Assembly: GCA_040218145.1 (NCBI GenBank)
Contig: JAVJQK010000050.1
Span: forward strand, 322,501-385,900
Direction: 5' to 3'
From: Sandaracinaceae bacterium
GTDB lineage: Bacteria > Myxococcota_A > Polyangia > Polyangiales > Sandaracinaceae
Length of the DNA: 63,400 nt
The stretch's first letter is position 1; each line of letters begins with the position of its first letter. The notes beneath the pieces are model-generated. The model worked only from the letters and a program-made list of their open reading frames with translations. It was not told the DNA's origin and did not search any database. This document shows positions 19,065-31,959 of this stretch, piece after piece. The position numbers were made by a program, and so were the translations under genes.

Positions 19065-19757
19065 ATGCGCCGTCTGATCACCATCGCCCTGGGGCTCTCG
19101 TGCCTGGGGCTCGTCTCTTTGGCCTTCGCGCCGCGCGCCGACGCGCAGGTCTATGTCGTCGAGGAGAGCCAGGCCGAGGAGCAGGTGGTCGAGCGCGGCT
19201 ACGTGCAGGGGCAGGGCCGCGGCATCCAGTACGGAGCGCACCTGGTCTCGCCGATCTACGTGACCGACATCCGCCGGGGCGTCGGAGGGTCTGAGATCCT
19301 CGGGGCCGGGGGCGGCATCGGCGTGCAGGGCCGGATCGGCTGGGAGTTCCCGATGGGGTTCACCCTCGAGGCCATCGGCGGGCTGGCCGCCAACGGGGTC
19401 GACACCCTCGGCATGGACGATCGGAGCGCGGTGCTCCTGCGCTTCGACGTCGGCCTCGGCGCCCGGTACATGATCTTCAACGCGACCGCCTTCGTGCCCT
19501 TCATCCAGGTGCAGGCCGGGTTGCGTTTCTACAATTTCGAGTGGACGGTCGGCGGCGGCGAGACCGACGGCGAGCTGACGCTCCCGCTCGGCGGCGCGAT
19601 CGGGGCCCAGATCGAGCTGACGCCCTTCTTCGGGCTCGAGTTCGGCTGCGCGGTCGACTACTCGGTCACGCCCGGTGACTGGTTCGCGGAGGGCTTCGTC
19701 GCGGTGACCCCCTTCGCCGGCGTGACGCTCTACCTCTACGACGAGAACGAAGAGTAG
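19065..19757 (+). CDS. Outer-membrane beta-barrel protein
   Basis: 230 residues. The signal peptide is MRRLITIALGLSCLGLVSLA with cleavage near ADA. The mature chain starts with a Gln/Glu/Val-rich stretch (VVEESQAEEQVVERGY). It continues as alternating strands rich in Gly and aromatics (GAHLVSPIYVTDI, GGIGVQGRIGWEF, LLRFDVGLGARYMI, FIQVQAGLRFYNFEW), ending in FAGVTLYLYDENEE. The pattern fits an 8-10-strand OmpW/OmpA-like barrel. The function is not identifiable. It is convergent with the TPR-PEGA gene, 4 nt away. The tandem repeat just upstream may control it. Confidence 0.82.
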   Translation: MRRLITIALGLSCLGLVSLAFAPRADAQVYVVEESQAEEQVVERGYVQGQGRGIQYGAHLVSPIYVTDIRRGVGGSEILGAGGGIGVQGRIGWEFPMGFTLEAIGGLAANGVDTLGMDDRSAVLLRFDVGLGARYMIFNATAFVPFIQVQAGLRFYNFEWTVGGGETDGELTLPLGGAIGAQIELTPFFGLEFGCAVDYSVTPGDWFAEGFVAVTPFAGVTLYLYDENEE

Positions 19758-19761
19758 GGCG

Positions 19762-21236
19762 TCAGAAGGCGCCCTCGAGCGCGATCTGCCCGGGGCGGAT
19801 CGTCACCCGGGCGCGGGCCCGCGCGGCGGCGTCGACGTCGTCTTCGCTCGGCGCGGTGAGCCAGAGCACCAGCCCGAGCCCTCCGACCAGCCCGCCCACC
19901 ACGGTCGTCGCGATGGTGACGCCGCGGATGACGTTCTGGGTCTGCTGGTCGTCGGCGAGCGCCTGCCCTTCGGCCTCGATCTCGCGGCAGCGCGAGTCGA
20001 AGCCCTCCGTGACACAGCGGCCCTGGAGCTCCGCGTTGATCGCGCGGACGCGCGCGTCGGTGCCGCTGATCTCCGCCTCGTTCCAGATGAGGAAGGCCAG
20101 CCCGCCCGCGAGCGTCACCCCGCCCGCGGTCGCGAGCACCAGGCCCTGGGTGCGGAGGCTCGCGGCCTCGTCCAGCCGGCGCTGGCGGGCGTCCAGGGTC
20201 CAGGCGAGCGGCGGGACGATCACCACCGTGCTCCCCGGAGGGACGCGGAGCGTGCCCCGATAGGGCTGGCGATCGGTGACCTCGAGGGTGATCTCGTGCG
20301 CGCCGACCGGCAGGTCGAGCGCTTCGCCGAGCATCTGCTCGCCGTCGACCTGCACGAGGTAGGGCGCGTCGGGGAGCTCGAGCCGCACCCTGCCGATCTC
20401 GTCGGGCGCGGGGTTCGGCGAGCGGCGCATGTCGAAGCGGAGCTCCACCTCGGCGCCCTCCTCGATCGAGACCTGTCGCTCCTCGGAGCGGTAGCCGGCC
20501 CGCTCCGCGGTGACGGTGTGCGTGCCGGCGCGCAGCGGCAGGGTGCTCGTGAGCGGCGTGACCCCGACCGGCTCGCCGTCCACCGCGATCTGCACCTCCG
20601 GGATGGCGCTCACGACGCGCAGGTTGCCGCGCGGGATCACCTCTTCGCGGAGCGACACCTCGAGGCGCTCTTCGGTCTGCCCGGCGATGGAGACCGCGCG
20701 GCGCACCGCCTCGCGACCGGGCGCGTGCACCTCGACCGTGTGCGTCCCGGCCGACAGCGGGATCGGCACGTTGAGCGGGGTCGTGGCGACGTCGACGCCG
20801 TCCACCGCGATCGTCGCGCCCGAGACGTCGACGCGGACCATCAGGTGGCCGACGCGCGCGCGCTGCTCGTCGAGCGCCGCCTGCGCCTCGCGTCGCCTTC
20901 GCGCGTCGATCTCTTCGCCGGCCTCCTGGAGGTATCGCTCGTAGGCGCGGGTCGCCTCCACCGCGTGCCCGAGCGCGGCGTGCACGCGGGCGAGGTTGTA
21001 GAGGGTCTGGTGCGCGGGCGCGAGCTCGTAGGCGCGGGCCAGCTCGGCGAGGGCCGCGTCGTAGCGCTCCTCGTTGAAGAAGGTGATGCCGCGATCGAAG
21101 TGCGCGGCCGCGCGCACGCGCGGGTCCTCCTCTTGGGCGGCCGTGTCTTGGGCGGCCGTGTCCTGGGCGGCCGCAGGCGAGGCGCCGAGCAGCTGCGAGA
21201 GCGAGAGCAGCGAGATGGAGAGTAGGTGGGCGCGCA

Positions 21237-21240
<4 letters not shown>
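19762..21240 (-). CDS. TPR-PEGA membrane-anchored exported protein
   Basis: 492 residues. A signal peptide (LLSISLLSLSQLLGASPAAA) is followed by three tandem AAQDT units (the third continues AAQEE). Two or three TPR-like helices come next (HFDRGITFFNEERYDAALAE, ARVHAALGHAVEATRAYERY), then a coil and about three PEGA units (GATIAVDGVDVATTPLNVP, VQIAVDGEPVGVTPLTS, PYLVQVDGEQMLGEALDLP). Near the C-terminus two hydrophobic segments (LVLATAGGVTLAGGLAFLIW and VTIATTVVGGLVGGLGLVLW) anchor it. It is the last gene of a five-gene operon and overlaps the kinase gene by 4 nt, so it is probably a substrate or envelope partner of that kinase. Confidence 0.87.
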
Positions 21241-22600
<1,360 letters not shown>

Positions 22601-22604
<4 letters not shown>

Positions 22605-24601
22605 CTGCCCTCACCGTAGCTGCGTCGCTCCAGCGCGCCCAGCTCCCGCAAGAGGACGACCCCCGCTCGGGCTCGCGCCGGGCTCGCCGCGATCCCCTCG
22701 AGCTCGGAGAGGCCGCGAGGCACCGCGCACGCGGTCCAGAGCGCACAGAGCGACTCCGAGGCGCCGCAGTCGGACGGGTCGACCTTCGTGGCCACGAGGA
22801 CGAGGTCGCGACCCAGGCTCGCGTCCTCCAGGCCCGCCTCGACGCGGCGGAGCGCGCCGGTCTCGAAGACCTCCCACGGGTCGAGCTGGAGCGGGAAGGC
22901 GCGCTCCGGTCGGTGCACGTCGCGGTAGAGCGCCACGTGCCCGCGCTTCCAGAGGAACAGGTCGAGCAGCTTGTCGCGCACCTGCTCGCTGATGTGCCGG
23001 AAGACCTGGACCGCGTCGACGAGGCCGAGCGCGACGAGGGTCTCGCCCAGCCGGCCCTCGAAGCGCGGCATGGTGGCGAGCGCGATGTCCAGCTCGTGCC
23101 GCTCGAGCACGCCGCGCTTGACGAGGAACTCCCCGAGCAGCTCCTCGGGCCGGTTCGAGGTCACGAACACGGGCACGCCCTGCTCGAGGTACACCTCCTT
23201 GCGCACCCCGCCGTCCTCGCAGAGCAGCAAACCGTCGTCCTTCGCGCGCAGGGACTCCAGCAAGATGGCGAGGAACGAGCGGCCGCTCAGCTCGTAGAGC
23301 TCGTTCGTCTCCGCCATCTGCGTGCGGCGTCGCGCGCTGGGCGTGCGCGTCGAGGCCGGGAGATAGCGGGCCAGCTCGGGCACCGCGGCCACGGCGCGAG
23401 GCGCACCCCCATCCGTCAGGTCGTCGAGGTGCACGACGTCGGTGGCCCGCACCTCCGCGGTGGTGATGGCCGCGACGAGCTCCGCGAGCCGGTAGACGCC
23501 GAGCCGCGCGCCCTCGCGCTCCACGAGGTAGGCGACGCCCGACTCGCGGAGCGTCTCCTCCGGGGGCGCGACCGGTGTCTGCGCCTCGTACCAGTCGGCG
23601 TCCCGCTCGATGGTGCGCGCGAGCGACGTGCGGTCGGCGCTCACCCCCTCGCCGTCGAGGGCGGTGACGACGAGCTGGCCCAGCTCCTCCTGCAGCGCCT
23701 TGCCCGGCGCGTCGACGTAGGGGGCCAGGAGCGCGTGGAGGGCGCGCGCGCTCGGCACCCGGTCCTCGGGTCGCGGCGTGAGCCCGGCCAGCACCGCGTC
23801 GCCCAGGCCGTCGGGCAGCGAGGGGACGATGGCCCGGAACGCGCTCGTGTCTCCGTCCCGGATCGCCAGCAGCACCCCGATCTCGGTGCCGCCCGCGTAG
23901 AGCGGCTTGCCCAGCAGGAGCTCCGCGATCACGACCGCGGCGCTGAAGACGTCGCCGCGCTGGTCGACCTCCTGCCCCGCCACCTGCTCCGGCGGCAGGT
24001 AGCCGAGCTTGCCCTTCGCGCGGAAGCCGCCCTTCTGACGCGCCGGGGTCTCGGGGGCGTCCCGCGCGATGCCGAGGTCGCCGAGCTTCACGTCCCCGTG
24101 CACCGACAAGAAGACGTTCGAGGGGCTGACGTCGCGGTGCACCACGTTGAGGCGCGCGCCCGTCGGATCGCGGACCTCGTGCACGGCCTCGAGCCCCCGG
24201 AGCAGCTCACACCCGATCCAGACCGCGAGCGGGACGCGGAGCGGCCGACCCAGGCGGCGGACGTAGCGCGTCAGCCGGAACAGATCGACGCCGAAGACGT
24301 ACTCGAGGACCAGGTACGGGGCGCCGTCGTCGACCCCGTGATCGATCACCGCGACCACGTTCGGGTGGTCGATGTTCGCGCCCAGCGCGGCCTCGCGGGC
24401 GAACATCTCTCGCTGCTCCGGATCCTCGAGCAGCATGGGGAGCATGCGCTTGATGACCACCGCGCGATCGCCGCCCGCCTGCTGCGGCCAGAGCGCGCGA
24501 TAGACCTCGGCCATGCCGCCCACGGCGATGCGGTGCGCCATCTTGTAGGGGCCGATGTCGCGGGTGGGGACGTCGTCGAGAGGCAGCCGTCGCCTGGGCA
24601 C
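22601..24601 (-). CDS. Ser/Thr protein kinase with GYF-like and DUF4388 domains
   Basis: 666 residues, soluble. The kinase domain (about 17-290) has VGGMAEVYRALW, Lys in VVIKRMLP, HRDVSPSNVFLS and LPPEQVAGQ. The metal-binding DFG is replaced by DLG (VKLGDLGIARD). A GYF-like segment follows (VAYLVEREGARLGVYRLAEL). Then comes a DUF4388/GspE-N-like region (about 430-570: LSGRSFLAILLESLRAKDDG, LEQGVPVFVTSNRPEELLGE, LLDLFLWKRGHVALY), as in gliding/pili signalling proteins of deltaproteobacteria. DLG is tolerated in many active kinases, but activity should not be assumed. It lies in the middle of the five-gene operon, 3 nt after the Cys-rich lipoprotein gene. Confidence 0.92.
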
Positions 24602-24604
24602 GCG

Positions 24605-25135
24605 TCAGCCTCCCGCGTCCGAGAGCACGCAGAAGCTCTCGACGCAGCGTCGAGGCGCGTCGCAGTCGCGGTCCTCTCGGCACTCGATGCGGCAGGTCTG
24701 GTCGGCCCCGCAGACGAAGCCCTCGGGGCAGTCGCTGTTGTAGATGCAGCCGTCGGTCTGTGGCTCGATGCAGGCCAGCGCCTCCGTGTCCGGATCCGTG
24801 AGGCACTGCGCGCCGGGCGAGCAGTCGCGGTCCTCGACGCACACGGTCGTGCAGGTTCCGAAGTTGCACTCCAGGCCTGGCGTGCAGTCGCTCGTCAGCA
24901 GGCAGCTGCGCTCCTCCGGGAGCTGACACGCGCCGCCCTCCTCTTCACCGATGCCGAGGCAGAGCAGGCCGGCGCCGCAGTCACGGGAGGCGACGCACTG
25001 ACGACGGCAGAGCTCCAGTCGGCAGATCAGCGGCTCGGCGCAGTCGCTGTTGAGCGCGCAGCCAGACCCCATCACCGGCGGCGGCCGGTCGCAGGCACAG
25101 AGCAGCAACGCGGTCAGCGCCACCCTCGCGATCAC
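24605..25135 (-). CDS. Cys-rich repeat lipoprotein
   Basis: 176 residues from a GTG that overlaps the RCC1 gene stop (GTGA). The short lipoprotein signal is VIARVALTALLLCAC. The rest is made of four or so Cys-rich modules of the form C-x4-DC-x-x-P/G-x-x-C-x7-C-x3-C-x3-DC, for example CALNSDCAEPLICRLELC, CTPGLECNFGTC and CREDRDCDAPRRC. The spacing suggests disulfide-locked small folds exposed on the cell surface. It shares the same module with the first half of the adjacent RCC1 protein, so the two are partial paralogs. Function unknown. Membership of the operon with two kinases points to a sensory or adhesive role. Confidence 0.83.
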   Translation of the reverse strand: MIARVALTALLLCACDRPPPVMGSGCALNSDCAEPLICRLELCRRQCVASRDCGAGLLCLGIGEEEGGACQLPEERSCLLTSDCTPGLECNFGTCTTVCVEDRDCSPGAQCLTDPDTEALACIEPQTDGCIYNSDCPEGFVCGADQTCRIECREDRDCDAPRRCVESFCVLSDAGG

Positions 25136-26898
25136 ATCCACCTCACGCCGACCGGGGTCGCGCCGCCCGGGCCCGTGGTGCCGTCGCCGAGCTGACCGTC
25201 CATGTTGCTGCCCCAGCACCGGTGCATGGTGCCGGAGACGCGAACGCAGGTGTGAGAGGTCCCGGCGGCCACCTCCTCCACCGCGCCCACGCCGCCCACC
25301 GCGCGGGGCGCGAGGGTCGAGCCCATGCCGCCCACCTCTCCCGTCTGGCCCGCGAAATTGTCGCCCCAGCAATGGACCGCGCTCGCCGTGCGCGCGCAGA
25401 CGTGCACGCTGCCCGCGCTGATCTGCGCCACGGCGCCGGGGATGGCGCGGGTCGCGACCGGTGTCGTGGAGCCGGCGGTCATCATCCCGATGCCGAGCTG
25501 ACCGAACACGTTGCTGCCCCAGCACACGACGGCCCCCGTGGCCCGCCTCGCGCACGAGTGTGTGTTGCCGGCCGCGATCTCCACCGCGTCGGTCAGCCCG
25601 GAGACCAGCGTCGGTGTCGAACGGGTCACGCGCGTGCCATCCCCCAGCTGACCCTCCCCGTTGGCACCGAAGCACTGGACCCGGCCGTCGATCAAGACCA
25701 CGCAGGTGTGGTCGCCGAAGGCGCTGACGTCGGCGGGATCCGCCGCGAGGCGCGCGGTGATGTCCACGGGCGCGTCCCGGTTCATCGTCGTTCCGTCTCC
25801 CAGCTGACCCTCCGCGTTCGCTCCCCAGCAGAAGAGGCTCAGCCCTACTTGCGCGCAGGTGTGGTTGCGGCCTGCGGCCAGCCGTAGCGGCGGCCCGCCG
25901 AGCCCCGTCACGCGCTGGGGGCTCGTCTGCTGCGTCGTGCTCCCGAGCCCGAGCTGGCCCTCCATGTTTCTCCCCCAGCAGAAGAGGTCGGTCGACGTCG
26001 CGGCGCAGGTGTGGTCGGCGCCGGCGGCGAGGATGCGCACGTCCGAGGTCGACGCCGCCACCGGCGTGGCGCTCCCCGCGGTGACCGCGCCGATCCCGAG
26101 CTGGCCTTCGATGTTCTCGCCCCAGCAGCGCACGTCGGTCGGCGTGGGCGCCGCGCAGTTGTGATTGAACCCGGTGGCGAGCAGGGGAGGGCGCACCATC
26201 GGCGTCACGCCGCCGTCGGTCATGACCCCGCCGTCGCGGCCCGAGTCGGGGCGCGCGGCGTCGTCGGCGACGCTCCCGTCCATGCTCCCGTCCATGCCCG
26301 CGTCGGTCGGCGCGGTGGCGCGCACGCACACCGCGGGGTCCATCGCGTCGTCGCACACGAGCCCGTCGCGGCAGTCGCGATCCGCGCGGCACTGCTCGCG
26401 GCACCGGCCGTCGACGGCGCAGATGTAGGGCGCGGCGCAGTCGCTGTTGAGCGCGCACTCGATGTCCGCGTCGTCTCGACAGCCGGAGCCGTCGCCCGAC
26501 TCGCGGCACCGCGCGCCCGGCGGGCAGTCCCGATCCGTCTCGCACTCGTTGGTGCAGCGCGCGAAGCGACAGACGAGCGGGGCGGGGCAATTGCTCGCCA
26601 CCTCGCACTCGCGCTCGTTCGGGAGCTGACACGCGCCGAGCCCGTCGAGGTCGTAGACGCACTCGAGCCCCACCGAGCAGTCGCGCGCGGAGCGGCACTC
26701 CACCCGGCAGCGCCCGAGGCGACAGACGAGCTGCGCGGCGCACTGCGTGTTGAGCTCGCACTCGTCGCCGGGCACGAAGCTGGGCCGCTGCTCGCAGCCG
26801 AGCGCCAGCGCGGCCCACGTGAGGCACGCCCAGAGCAGGCAGACCGCGCTGCGGCCGCCCGCGTGTCTCCACGCTTGCATCGGGTTCGAGTTTGCCAT
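25132..26898 (-). CDS. RCC1-repeat lipoprotein with N-terminal Cys-rich modules
   Basis: 588 residues from the ATG at 26898 (GGGAGAGAAG immediately upstream). The lipoprotein signal ends AALALGC. Residues about 28-180 are Cys-rich modules (CELNTQCAAQLVCRLGRC, CALNSDCAAPYICAVDGRC) like those of the next gene. After an Asp/Gly/Met linker come seven RCC1-type blades with a [CW]xGxNxxGQLGxG core (RCWGENIEGQLGIG, CWGANAEGQLGDG, CFGANGEGQLGDG, CWGSNVFGQLGIG). RCC1 forms seven-bladed propellers used for protein binding. Here each blade also has a paired Cys (HTCAxxxxxxxCWG) that could crosslink it. First gene of the five-gene kinase operon. Cell-surface exposure is inferred. Confidence 0.9.
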   Translation of the reverse strand: MANSNPMQAWRHAGGRSAVCLLWACLTWAALALGCEQRPSFVPGDECELNTQCAAQLVCRLGRCRVECRSARDCSVGLECVYDLDGLGACQLPNERECEVASNCPAPLVCRFARCTNECETDRDCPPGARCRESGDGSGCRDDADIECALNSDCAAPYICAVDGRCREQCRADRDCRDGLVCDDAMDPAVCVRATAPTDAGMDGSMDGSVADDAARPDSGRDGGVMTDGGVTPMVRPPLLATGFNHNCAAPTPTDVRCWGENIEGQLGIGAVTAGSATPVAASTSDVRILAAGADHTCAATSTDLFCWGRNMEGQLGLGSTTQQTSPQRVTGLGGPPLRLAAGRNHTCAQVGLSLFCWGANAEGQLGDGTTMNRDAPVDITARLAADPADVSAFGDHTCVVLIDGRVQCFGANGEGQLGDGTRVTRSTPTLVSGLTDAVEIAAGNTHSCARRATGAVVCWGSNVFGQLGIGMMTAGSTTPVATRAIPGAVAQISAGSVHVCARTASAVHCWGDNFAGQTGEVGGMGSTLAPRAVGGVGAVEEVAAGTSHTCVRVSGTMHRCWGSNMDGQLGDGTTGPGGATPVGVRWM

Positions 26899-26967
26899 CT
26901 TCTCTCCCTGGGGGTGGGAGCCGAACGGCCGTCCGGGCAGACAGTACCAGAGACGGACGTTTCCGAC

Positions 26968-26996
26968 TTGATCACTGTGTACGAAGACTGCACAAT
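26968..26996 (+). promoter_or_regulatory. Sigma-70-type promoter for the acidic-tract lipoprotein gene
   Basis: TTGATC, 17-bp spacer, CACAAT. It sits 46 nt upstream of the GTG at 27042 in the region divergent from the RCC1 operon (26899-27041). Inferred by consensus match only. Confidence 0.45.
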
Positions 26997-27041
26997 GAAG
27001 CCACCCGGGTTCTCCCCACACCTGCACTCGAAGGAGCCCAC

Positions 27042-28040
<999 letters not shown>

Positions 28041-28043
28041 ACG

Positions 28044-29120
28044 CTACTCGGGGGCGACCTCGAGGGCGGTCAGCCGGATCCCGAGCTCCCCCTCCACCTC
28101 GACCAGCTCGCCCGCGCCGATGACGCGATCGCCGGCGCGCAGCTGGACTGGCGCTCCCAGCGCCTGGCCCGTCCGCAGCACCGCGCCTGGCGCGAGCGCG
28201 GCCAGCTCCCCCAGCGGGACGCTCATCCGGGCCAGCTCCACGGTGAGCTGCACGGGGGTGTCCCCCATCGCCTCGAGGGTGGACGCTTCGTCGCTCATGC
28301 TCTCCTCCAGTCGCGCCGTCATCGGCGTGTTGCGGTCTGCGCGACGGGCCACGCGCGCCTCCCCGGCCTCGATGACGCAGGCGATGCCCCATCGCGCATG
28401 CACGGCGCCCAGGCGCGCGTGCCCGCGGAGACCGGACGCGTCGCGCGCCACGCCCAGCCGGTCCGGCACGAGCACGTCCCCCAGCCGCAGCGCCGCGAGG
28501 TCGCGCGCGGTGAGCGTCGCGTCTCCGGCGTCCAGGACGAGCGCGATCGGCAGGTCTCTCGACCACGCGGGCGGGCTGCGCCGGGTCGTCGGCGCGGCGT
28601 CCCGGGGCAGCCAGAGATCGGCGCGCCCTTCGAGCGGGCCGATCGCGATCTCGGCCGACCAGCGGATCGGGGCGTCCATCAGCGCGTGCAGCGCGGCGGG
28701 GTGCGCGAAGACGTCCGCCAGCCGCCAGGGGCTCGGGGCGAGCCACCGCCCGAACGCGTAGGCGAGCACCCCGCGCTCCAGCTCGCCCAGCGGGCCCGTC
28801 GCCGCGTCGTGCTCGGCGATCGCCCCGCCCAGGGTCAGCTCGACGATCGCCGCCGCGAGGGTCGGGTCGAGCGTCATGCCGATCTCCGAGGCGCCGCTCC
28901 AGAGGAGCGTGGGGCGGGCGGCGTCCACCGCCGGCAGCGCGCGGCCTGGCTCGGGGGAGCCGACGCGGATCGTCACCGGCTGGCCCAGCATCTCTCTCGC
29001 GCGCCCCGCGCCCTCGGAGAGCGCCCGCCAGGGCGCGGCGCGAGACCAGCGGCCCAGACGCTCCACGTCCTCCCGCGACAGCCGCGGGAGGCGCTCGAAC
29101 GGGTAGGGCCGGGCGCTCAT
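28044..29120 (-). CDS. SctQ/FliN-family (SpoA domain) type III secretion C-ring protein
   Basis: 358 residues. The N-terminus PYPFERLPRLSREDVERLGR is like SctQ/YscQ proteins. The C-terminal SpoA (FliMN_C) domain is TPVQLTVELARMSVPLGELA, then APGAVLRTGQALGAPVQL and GELVEVEGELGIRLTALEV. A second SpoA-like region is visible about 215-265 (ALRLGDVLVPDRLG). These proteins build the cytoplasmic sorting platform of type III systems and the flagellar switch. No other sct gene is adjacent. It is flanked by a convergent lipoprotein gene and a divergent Ser/Thr kinase gene. It could serve a T3SS encoded elsewhere or be an orphan. Flagellar FliM/FliN is less likely given its N-terminus. Confidence 0.8.
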   Translation of the reverse strand: MSARPYPFERLPRLSREDVERLGRWSRAAPWRALSEGAGRAREMLGQPVTIRVGSPEPGRALPAVDAARPTLLWSGASEIGMTLDPTLAAAIVELTLGGAIAEHDAATGPLGELERGVLAYAFGRWLAPSPWRLADVFAHPAALHALMDAPIRWSAEIAIGPLEGRADLWLPRDAAPTTRRSPPAWSRDLPIALVLDAGDATLTARDLAALRLGDVLVPDRLGVARDASGLRGHARLGAVHARWGIACVIEAGEARVARRADRNTPMTARLEESMSDEASTLEAMGDTPVQLTVELARMSVPLGELAALAPGAVLRTGQALGAPVQLRAGDRVIGAGELVEVEGELGIRLTALEVAPE

Positions 29121-29185
29121 CGCCAGCCGATTACCGGTTCGCGCGGGCCGCGTCCAGCGTTCGTGCTGGGCAGATGGGATCGGAG

Positions 29186-29194
29186 TGTTATTCT
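29186..29194 (+). promoter_or_regulatory. Extended -10 element of a Ser/Thr kinase gene, leaderless type
   Basis: TGTTATTCT matches the extended -10 TGn-TATnnT, with hexamer TATTCT at 29189-29194. It is 7 nt upstream of the GTG at 29202. No SD is visible, so the kinase mRNA is probably leaderless. Confidence 0.5.
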
Positions 29195-29201
29195 CGCGCG
29201 C

Positions 29202-30281
<1,080 letters not shown>

Positions 30282-30405
30282 GCCCTCGCTGGGCGACGGG
30301 GCGACGCCGGGGTTGTCCCGGTGAGGCGCTGCTCCTATTCCCCCAGTTGGCTCCCCCACAGACCGCGTCCTCTCGCGCGTCGGCTGCGTCGCCAGCGGCG
30401 TCGGG

Positions 30406-30435
30406 TTGACGCCCCTCGCACCCCGCTGCTAACTA
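30406..30435 (+). promoter_or_regulatory. Sigma-70-type promoter of ctaB
   Basis: TTGACG, 18-bp spacer, TAACTA. The -10 is 31 nt upstream of the ctaB ATG. It sits at the end of a 185-bp intergenic region (30282-30466) that otherwise shows no gene. This is one of the best consensus promoters in the window. Confidence 0.6.
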
Positions 30436-30466
30436 CCCGCGCCCTCCGGCCCCCCGAGCTCCACTG

Positions 30467-31375
30467 ATGAACGCCGTATCTTCCAGCGCAGAGCCAAGCC
30501 CGGTCACCGGAACCCCGGTCCGGGGCACCGCCTTCCGCGATCTCGTGGCGCTCACCAAGCCGCGGATCACCTTGATGGTGATCCTGACCACGGCCGGCGG
30601 CCTCTGGCTCGCCCCGGGGGAGCTCGCGCCCCTCACCGTGCTCGCGACCCTGCTCGCCACCGCGATGGTGGTCGGCGCGGCGAACACGCTCAACTGCTGG
30701 CTCGAGCGCGAGGTCGACAAGCACATGGCGCGCACCAAGCGCCGCCCGCTCCCGGCCGGCCGCCTCGAGGCCAAGCACGCGCTCTGGCTGGGCCTCGCGC
30801 TGGGCGCGATCTCGGTGCCGATCCTCACCTTCGTCGCCAACCCGCTCACCGGGCTGCTCGCCGCGGTGGCGCTCGTCTCCTACGTCTGGGTCTACACCCC
30901 GATGAAGCAGCGGAGCCCGGCCGCGCTGATGATCGGCGCGGTCCCCGGCGCGCTCCCGCCCCTGATGGGCTGGACCGCGGCCACGGGTGAGCTCGGCGCG
31001 CCCGGCATCGTGCTCTTCGGCATCCTCTTCCTCTGGCAGATGCCGCACTTCATCGCGATCAGCATCTTCCGGCAGACCGAGTACGCCAAGGCGGGCATCA
31101 AGGTGCTCCCGGCCGTGCGCGGCAACGCGGTGGCCAAGCGCCACGCCGTGCTCTGGGCCGCGGCCCTCGTGCCGGTGAGCCTGATGCTCGTGCCGCTCGG
31201 CATCGCCGGGAACGTCTACCTGGCCATCGCGGCCGTGCTCGGCCTCGCGTTCTTCGGTTGGTCGGTCTGGGGGCTCCGCGCGGAGGCGGGCAACCGCTGG
31301 GCGCGTCAGCTCTTCCTCGGCTCGCTGATCTACCTGCCGCTCCTGTTCGCGGCGCTCGCCCTCGATCTGGCGTGA
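30467..31375 (+). CDS. ctaB: Protoheme IX farnesyltransferase (heme O synthase)
   Basis: 302 residues, multi-pass. UbiA-family prenyltransferase that adds farnesyl to heme B to make heme O for cytochrome oxidase. The Asp-rich substrate motif is in NCWLEREVDKHMARTKRRPL (about 75-94), followed by VSYVWVYTPMKQRSPAALMI, GALPPLMGW and a second loop, LWQMPHFIAISIFRQTEYAK. About eight to nine TM helices are visible. Its stop overlaps the SCO1-like gene by 4 nt (GTGA), and a cytochrome c gene follows, so the three form a respiratory-oxidase biogenesis operon. Length and motifs are typical of CtaB/CyoE. Confidence 0.96.
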   Translation: MNAVSSSAEPSPVTGTPVRGTAFRDLVALTKPRITLMVILTTAGGLWLAPGELAPLTVLATLLATAMVVGAANTLNCWLEREVDKHMARTKRRPLPAGRLEAKHALWLGLALGAISVPILTFVANPLTGLLAAVALVSYVWVYTPMKQRSPAALMIGAVPGALPPLMGWTAATGELGAPGIVLFGILFLWQMPHFIAISIFRQTEYAKAGIKVLPAVRGNAVAKRHAVLWAAALVPVSLMLVPLGIAGNVYLAIAAVLGLAFFGWSVWGLRAEAGNRWARQLFLGSLIYLPLLFAALALDLA

Positions 31376-31959
31376 CCCGCCCCGCGGCGCTCCTGTCGAG
31401 CCTCGCGCTCCTCTCGGGCCTGGCGCTCTCGGGGTGCGGGGGCGACGAGGAGCCGATCGGCGAGCTGATGCCGATCGGGGAGTTCAGCCTCACCGATCAG
31501 TCCGGCGCGCCCTTCGGCACGTCGCAGCTCCGCGGCAAGGTGTGGATCGCCGACATGATCTTCACGAGCTGCCCGGACATCTGCCCGGTCATGAGCTCGC
31601 AGATGGCGAACCTGCAGCGCCGGATCGACCACCCGGACGTCCGCTTCGTCTCGATCACCGTCGACCCGGAGACCGACACCCCCGAGGTGCTCCGCGCCTA
31701 CGGCGAGCGCTACGGCGCCGACCACGAGCGCTGGCGGTTCTTGACCGGCGCGCCCGACGAGGTGCGCCGCGTCATCGCCTTCTCCTTCCGTCTCCCGGTC
31801 GAGCCGCGCGAGGAGCGCGACGACGGCCGCTACGACATCCTCCACACCGGTCAGCTGATCCTCGTCGATCAGCGGGGCGTGCTGCGCGGGCTCTACGAGA
31901 CCGATCGCGACGGCCTGGCCCTGCTCGAGCGTCACGCGCGCCAGCTCGCGGAGGACTGA
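31372..31959 (+). CDS. SCO1/SenC-family copper chaperone lipoprotein
   Basis: 195 residues from a GTG overlapping the ctaB stop. The signal and lipobox are LLSSLALLSGLALSGC. The thioredoxin-like SCO fold carries the Cu-binding CxxxC in FTSCPDICPVMSSQM. The distal His lies in DILHTGQLILVD, and RFVSITVDPETDTPEVLRAY is also present. SCO proteins deliver copper to the Cu-A site of cytochrome c oxidase and reduce its cysteines. It is lipid-anchored on the periplasmic side. It is followed by a cytochrome c gene with a TGATG junction. All three copper ligands (two Cys, one His) are present, so it should be functional. Confidence 0.95.
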   Translation: MTRPAALLSSLALLSGLALSGCGGDEEPIGELMPIGEFSLTDQSGAPFGTSQLRGKVWIADMIFTSCPDICPVMSSQMANLQRRIDHPDVRFVSITVDPETDTPEVLRAYGERYGADHERWRFLTGAPDEVRRVIAFSFRLPVEPREERDDGRYDILHTGQLILVDQRGVLRGLYETDRDGLALLERHARQLAED

